Below are positions 6,224 to 9,133 of a DNA stretch of 9,133 nt, piece after piece. The notes beneath the pieces are model-generated. The model worked only from the letters and a program-made list of their open reading frames with translations. It was not told the DNA's origin and did no database searches. The stretch is from positions 1 through 9,133 of the forward strand of contig CAZVVG010000027.1 in assembly GCA_964630615.1 (NCBI GenBank), in the 5' to 3' direction. The stretch's first letter is position 1. Every line of letters starts with the position of its first letter. This stretch comes from CAZVVG01 sp964630615. GTDB lineage: Bacteria > Patescibacteriota > Minisyncoccia > Moranbacterales > UBA2206. Both the position numbers and the translations under genes were made by a program.

Positions 6224-6234
6224 ATCAAACAAAA

Positions 6235-9133
6235 ATGAACAAAAAAACACTCTATCTGTCACTGATAGTTTTAACTTTTTTCTTTTCCGGAAAAGCCTTG
6301 GCGCAGGAAAATACCGAAGCGTTGGCATCGCCAGCTAACTCAATCAGCGCAGGGCCTCCTCTGGAAGTGAAAATAAAAAACGCAAATTTTGACGAGAGCA
6401 AGAGAGAACTATCTTTAACCGCCGAAATAAAGAACAATTCTGGCACTTTTATAGACAATGTTGATTATTCCATAGAATTATATAAAGGCGATAAATTAGC
6501 CGAGGAAGGATTATTATTTCAAGATCTAGAGCTTATGGCTGTCGGGAGCGGCCCAGCGGAAGCGCTTGCGGTTGATGAAAAATCAGAAAAAACTTTTAAA
6601 TATACTCCGCCGACAGGCATAGAATCCGGAGAATATTTTATCCGGTTTATCTTGAGCGACAAGGAAACAGTTTTTTTCGGAATCGATTATACTCCCACCT
6701 CAATTTACCTTTCTGGCCAAGGAGGATTTTTAGGTAGTCTTCTGATGAATTTTAGAACTAGTTATGGGGATTATCCAAGCATGAGTGGCAATGCGGCGGA
6801 AAAGACCGAAAATGTGGCTTTAATTTTTCCTTTGGACGAGAAAGTAAATTCCAAATTAGCCCAAAGACTCAAGGCGGGAGAAAAAATGTCAGCCAAGATC
6901 AAAATACTCTCTTTGGCTATGAATCAAAAACTAGTCAAGGAATTTGATATTTCCGAACTTATTATCACCCAGGAAGAAAAAGATGGGGTGGTGAAAAATA
7001 TCGTCAAGATCGAACTCTTTCCTTGGGAAAAAATGTCAGCCGGATCCTATGATGTTGTAGTAAATATTTTAGATAGTAATAAAAAAGATCTATCTGGGGA
7101 TCTCTATGCCCGCTGGCTGATAAGCGGTTTCTTTGCGCGAATCAAAAAAGTTTCCACCCAAACTAATTTCTACGAGAAAGGGGACGCGCTAGATCTGGCA
7201 GTTGAAGTTGTGGGTCACGATGCCAAAGAAGGTCAAAAAATTTCAGCGGAAGTGATTTTTAACAAGGAAATTTCAGCGGATAATCTAATTCTAAAAAAAG
7301 ATTTTACTCTGAAAGAGGGGGAAAACACTCTGTCTTTTTCCGACTTGCGCTTTTTAAGAAAACTGGAAGCAAAATCACTGGATTTAAGTATCAAGGATGG
7401 GGAAACCGGTGAGATTTTAGATACTTACAAAATGGACTTTGCGAAAACAGAAGCTAGAAAGTCCCCTCCGAAGGGAGTTTCCCAAAATTGGCTAAAAATA
7501 ATCACGGTTTCCATCTTAATCTTAATCTTCATTTTGTCCATGTTTTTAATAGTGAAGAAGTATAAGGGCCGCGGCTCTTCTATCGGTATTATAATTATCT
7601 TATTACTTTTGGTGGCGGTCTATTTTTGGTTAGGCGGGATTGATAAGGCAGAGGCAACGTGTTTATGCGGATGTGTGCAGGATGCTATAAATCGAGGCAT
7701 AGTTCCCTCTACAATATGTGTTATGTCAGGAGATGATTATCAGTGCCATCTATGGGCTAAGTCAACGACTAGCGTTTGGTTTCAACCAGCGCCTCCCAGT
7801 GGTGATATGTGTCCTGGAAGAGTTTGCGCTACGGCCTATTCTCAAGTCACTTGTACCGATTGTATGAATGGTATGCCGGGAAGTGTTTCCTTCTCTGGTT
7901 TGGGCGGAGGAAGTTGGTCATTTACTTATACCTATAGCACTGACACTCATGCTTCAACCATTCAGGGACCATACACTTCTTGCGCTACTCTGAATGCGGG
8001 TCAAGCTCTTACTTATTCTGCATCAGCTATTTCTGAAGATGGTTGCTGGTGCCCAGACAGTTCTGCTTCTACACCTTCTTACACGGTCAGGGGGAAAGCA
8101 GTTGTTAATGGAGCCTGTGGCAGCGCCAATGGAGGAACGTTTGCAACGGCTCCAGCAGCTAACCTCTGTTCAGCTGGGACTGCATCTCCCGCAACTCCAG
8201 TTGTAGCTGCTGGTAAGTGGGATTGGGATTGCGTGGGTTCTTGCGGGACAACGGCTAATTGTTCAGCCAATGTTTCAGTACCTACTCCTGTCACCACCTT
8301 TACCGGTACTTATGGCACCCAGGTAAAGCAAACAACTCTCAATCTTCCACCTGGTGGAGGAAATATCACTCTTGACTGGTCGGTTACCAATGCCATTGGA
8401 GGATCGTGCACTGGCTATTCAACAACCAATGTTCCAGGTTGGGCAACGACAGGAACGGGAGGCAAGCCAGTAACTGGGGTGAATGTGCCGGCAAATATTA
8501 CAAAAAATACTCGTTTTGACCTTGATTGCTGGAGTGCCGCGGGAACACCCGCTGCTCGGAAATCCGTATATGTTAACTTGGGCCCACCCGATCCCGTTTC
8601 AGATTGCAAGGCTAATAATTTTGCCTTAACCAACACAGCCAAGGATTGGAGCAATTCTCGTATTGATTGCCAGGCTATGGGTGTAGATTGGGATATGGCG
8701 ACGGTGGATAGTAGCAATTGGGCCTTAGCCAGAACCTTTAACACAACACAGGACTACTGGATTAAAAATGTTCCAGATTCTTCAGCCTTTTACATTGGTG
8801 GTTCTGGTGTCACAGCTGCCAAGTGTTCTAATGAACTTACTTGGCCAGAGCCAGCTAAGGGCTTAAAAATACAAAGTTACTTAAGCAATAGATGTATTGG
8901 TGATTTACCCAAAGATGGTTTATTCAAAGCTTTATGTTGCGGTCCACCTCTTCCTCCTCCCGTCACCACCTTTACCGGTACTTATGGCACCCAGGTAAAG
9001 CAAACAACTCTCAATCTTCCACCTGGTGGAGGAAATATCACTCTTGACTGGTCGGTTACCAATGCCATTGGAGGATCGTGCACTGGCTATTCAACAACCA
9101 ATGTTCCAGGTTGGGCAACGACAGGAACGGGAG
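6235..9133 (+). CDS. Giant exported membrane-hairpin protein with Cys-rich and Ig-like modules, 3' partial
   Basis: The frame is open for 966 codons from ATG 6235 to the right edge with no stop. Residues 1-23 are a signal peptide (MNKKTLYLSL..., cut after ALA). Residues 24-418 form a beta-rich region of unrecognised family. Two hydrophobic helices follow, 422-440 and 450-469, joined by a basic loop (KKYKGRGSS) that should face the cytoplasm, so both flanking parts lie outside. The second helix ends in KAEA-T, like a signal-peptidase site. Residues 475-615 are Cys-rich (CLCGC near 476-480). Residues 617-683 hold the module CGSANGGTF...NLCSAGTAS...WDWDC, which I associate with CPR proteins. An Ig-like module (about 686-782) reads LDWSVTN...C...W...C...SVYVNL. 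A roughly 120-residue Cys/Trp segment follows, then a second, identical Ig-like start at 910. The predicted role is surface adhesion or an extracellular scaffold. Start chosen for its signal peptide and promoter. Confidence 0.85.
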   Translation, partial: MNKKTLYLSLIVLTFFFSGKALAQENTEALASPANSISAGPPLEVKIKNANFDESKRELSLTAEIKNNSGTFIDNVDYSIELYKGDKLAEEGLLFQDLELMAVGSGPAEALAVDEKSEKTFKYTPPTGIESGEYFIRFILSDKETVFFGIDYTPTSIYLSGQGGFLGSLLMNFRTSYGDYPSMSGNAAEKTENVALIFPLDEKVNSKLAQRLKAGEKMSAKIKILSLAMNQKLVKEFDISELIITQEEKDGVVKNIVKIELFPWEKMSAGSYDVVVNILDSNKKDLSGDLYARWLISGFFARIKKVSTQTNFYEKGDALDLAVEVVGHDAKEGQKISAEVIFNKEISADNLILKKDFTLKEGENTLSFSDLRFLRKLEAKSLDLSIKDGETGEILDTYKMDFAKTEARKSPPKGVSQNWLKIITVSILILIFILSMFLIVKKYKGRGSSIGIIIILLLLVAVYFWLGGIDKAEATCLCGCVQDAINRGIVPSTICVMSGDDYQCHLWAKSTTSVWFQPAPPSGDMCPGRVCATAYSQVTCTDCMNGMPGSVSFSGLGGGSWSFTYTYSTDTHASTIQGPYTSCATLNAGQALTYSASAISEDGCWCPDSSASTPSYTVRGKAVVNGACGSANGGTFATAPAANLCSAGTASPATPVVAAGKWDWDCVGSCGTTANCSANVSVPTPVTTFTGTYGTQVKQTTLNLPPGGGNITLDWSVTNAIGGSCTGYSTTNVPGWATTGTGGKPVTGVNVPANITKNTRFDLDCWSAAGTPAARKSVYVNLGPPDPVSDCKANNFALTNTAKDWSNSRIDCQAMGVDWDMATVDSSNWALARTFNTTQDYWIKNVPDSSAFYIGGSGVTAAKCSNELTWPEPAKGLKIQSYLSNRCIGDLPKDGLFKALCCGPPLPPPVTTFTGTYGTQVKQTTLNLPPGGGNITLDWSVTNAIGGSCTGYSTTNVPGWATTGTG
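7582..7656 (+). other. Internal signal-peptide-like segment within the giant protein
   Basis: Residues 441-474 of the giant protein have the layout of a secretory signal: basic KKYKGRGSS, a hydrophobic IGIIIILLLLVAVYFWLGG, then IDKAEA before TCLCGC. Coordinates cover the hydrophobic and cleavage parts. If cut, the Cys-rich C-terminal part would be released while the N-terminal part stayed anchored by the first helix. If not cut, the two helices form a hairpin. The segment may mark a fusion of two ancestral exported proteins. Confidence 0.45.
8290..8461 (+). repeat. Ig-like module DNA repeat, first copy (172 or more identical bases)
   Basis: This segment is identical, base for base, to 8962-9133 at an offset of 672 bp (224 codons). 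It encodes VTTFTGTYGTQVKQTTLNL onward, the first half of the Ig-like module. Upstream the copies differ (CCTACTCCT against CCTCCTCCC). Because the second copy is cut by the window edge, the full repeat length is unknown. Confidence 0.95.
8962..9133 (+). repeat. Ig-like module DNA repeat, second copy, cut by window edge
   Basis: Identical to 8290-8461. With no silent differences over 172 bases, the duplication or a conversion event must be recent, or the copy reflects assembly through a repeat. It keeps the reading frame of the giant protein open to the last base. Confidence 0.95.

Noticed and set aside
8079..8744. Minus-strand and alternate-frame small ORFs in the right part (7994-8206, 8079-8297, 8415-8744)
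   Set aside because: All lie inside the continuous 966-codon plus-strand frame starting at 6235, which has a signal peptide and repeat structure.

Overview
The window reads as a piece of accessory chromosome from an uncultivated bacterium with a small, surface-protein-rich genome. My best guess is the Patescibacteria (CPR), at moderate confidence. The basis is several very large exported proteins built from beta-propeller and Ig-like repeats, a Cys-rich 'CGSANGGTF...NLCSAGTAS' module that I associate with CPR exported proteins, AT-rich Shine-Dalgarno-less leaders, and the ordinary genetic code (all closed genes end in TAA or TAG and need no recoding). No housekeeping gene, rRNA or tRNA gene is visible.

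Layout from left to right. (1) 3-2813, plus strand: the 3' part of a large surface protein whose start lies left of the window. A beta-rich N-terminal half ends in an 'LLIDPT' motif and is followed by seven near-identical 67-68-residue blades, predicted to form one SBBP-type seven-bladed propeller. (2) 2814-3196: a gene-free stretch holding copy 1 of a 175-bp dispersed repeat, an array of six TTGACA-containing 12-bp units, and a promoter. (3) 3197-4630, plus: a second exported seven-bladed propeller protein of a different family, AT-rich, with a Tyr/Lys-rich tail, followed by a hairpin terminator. (4) 4683-4857: copy 2 of the 175-bp repeat in the same orientation, so gene 2 with its promoter and terminator is bracketed by direct repeats like a cassette. 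(5) 4848-6123, minus: a probable two-gene operon of a DUF3800-type protein followed by a helical protein whose C-terminus is cut off where copy 2 begins. (6) 6124-6234: a divergent intergenic region with a perfect DnaA-box sequence, a good sigma70-type promoter and an AT-rich dyad centred on its -10 box. (7) 6235-9133, plus: a giant open frame running off the right edge. It has a signal peptide, a large exported beta-rich region, a two-helix membrane hairpin whose second helix resembles a second signal peptide, then Cys-rich and Ig-like modules. The Ig-like module is repeated with at least 172 identical bases up to the last base of the window.

Main ideas: the three plus-strand genes are cell-envelope or secreted adhesin-like proteins that appear to evolve by internal repeat duplication and homogenisation. 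The minus-strand pair is a possible defence or toxin-antitoxin-like insertion, now damaged. The 175-bp repeat, which carries the conserved C-terminal end of an unrecognised minus-strand reading frame, and the adjoining TTGACA array are the least explained parts of the window.
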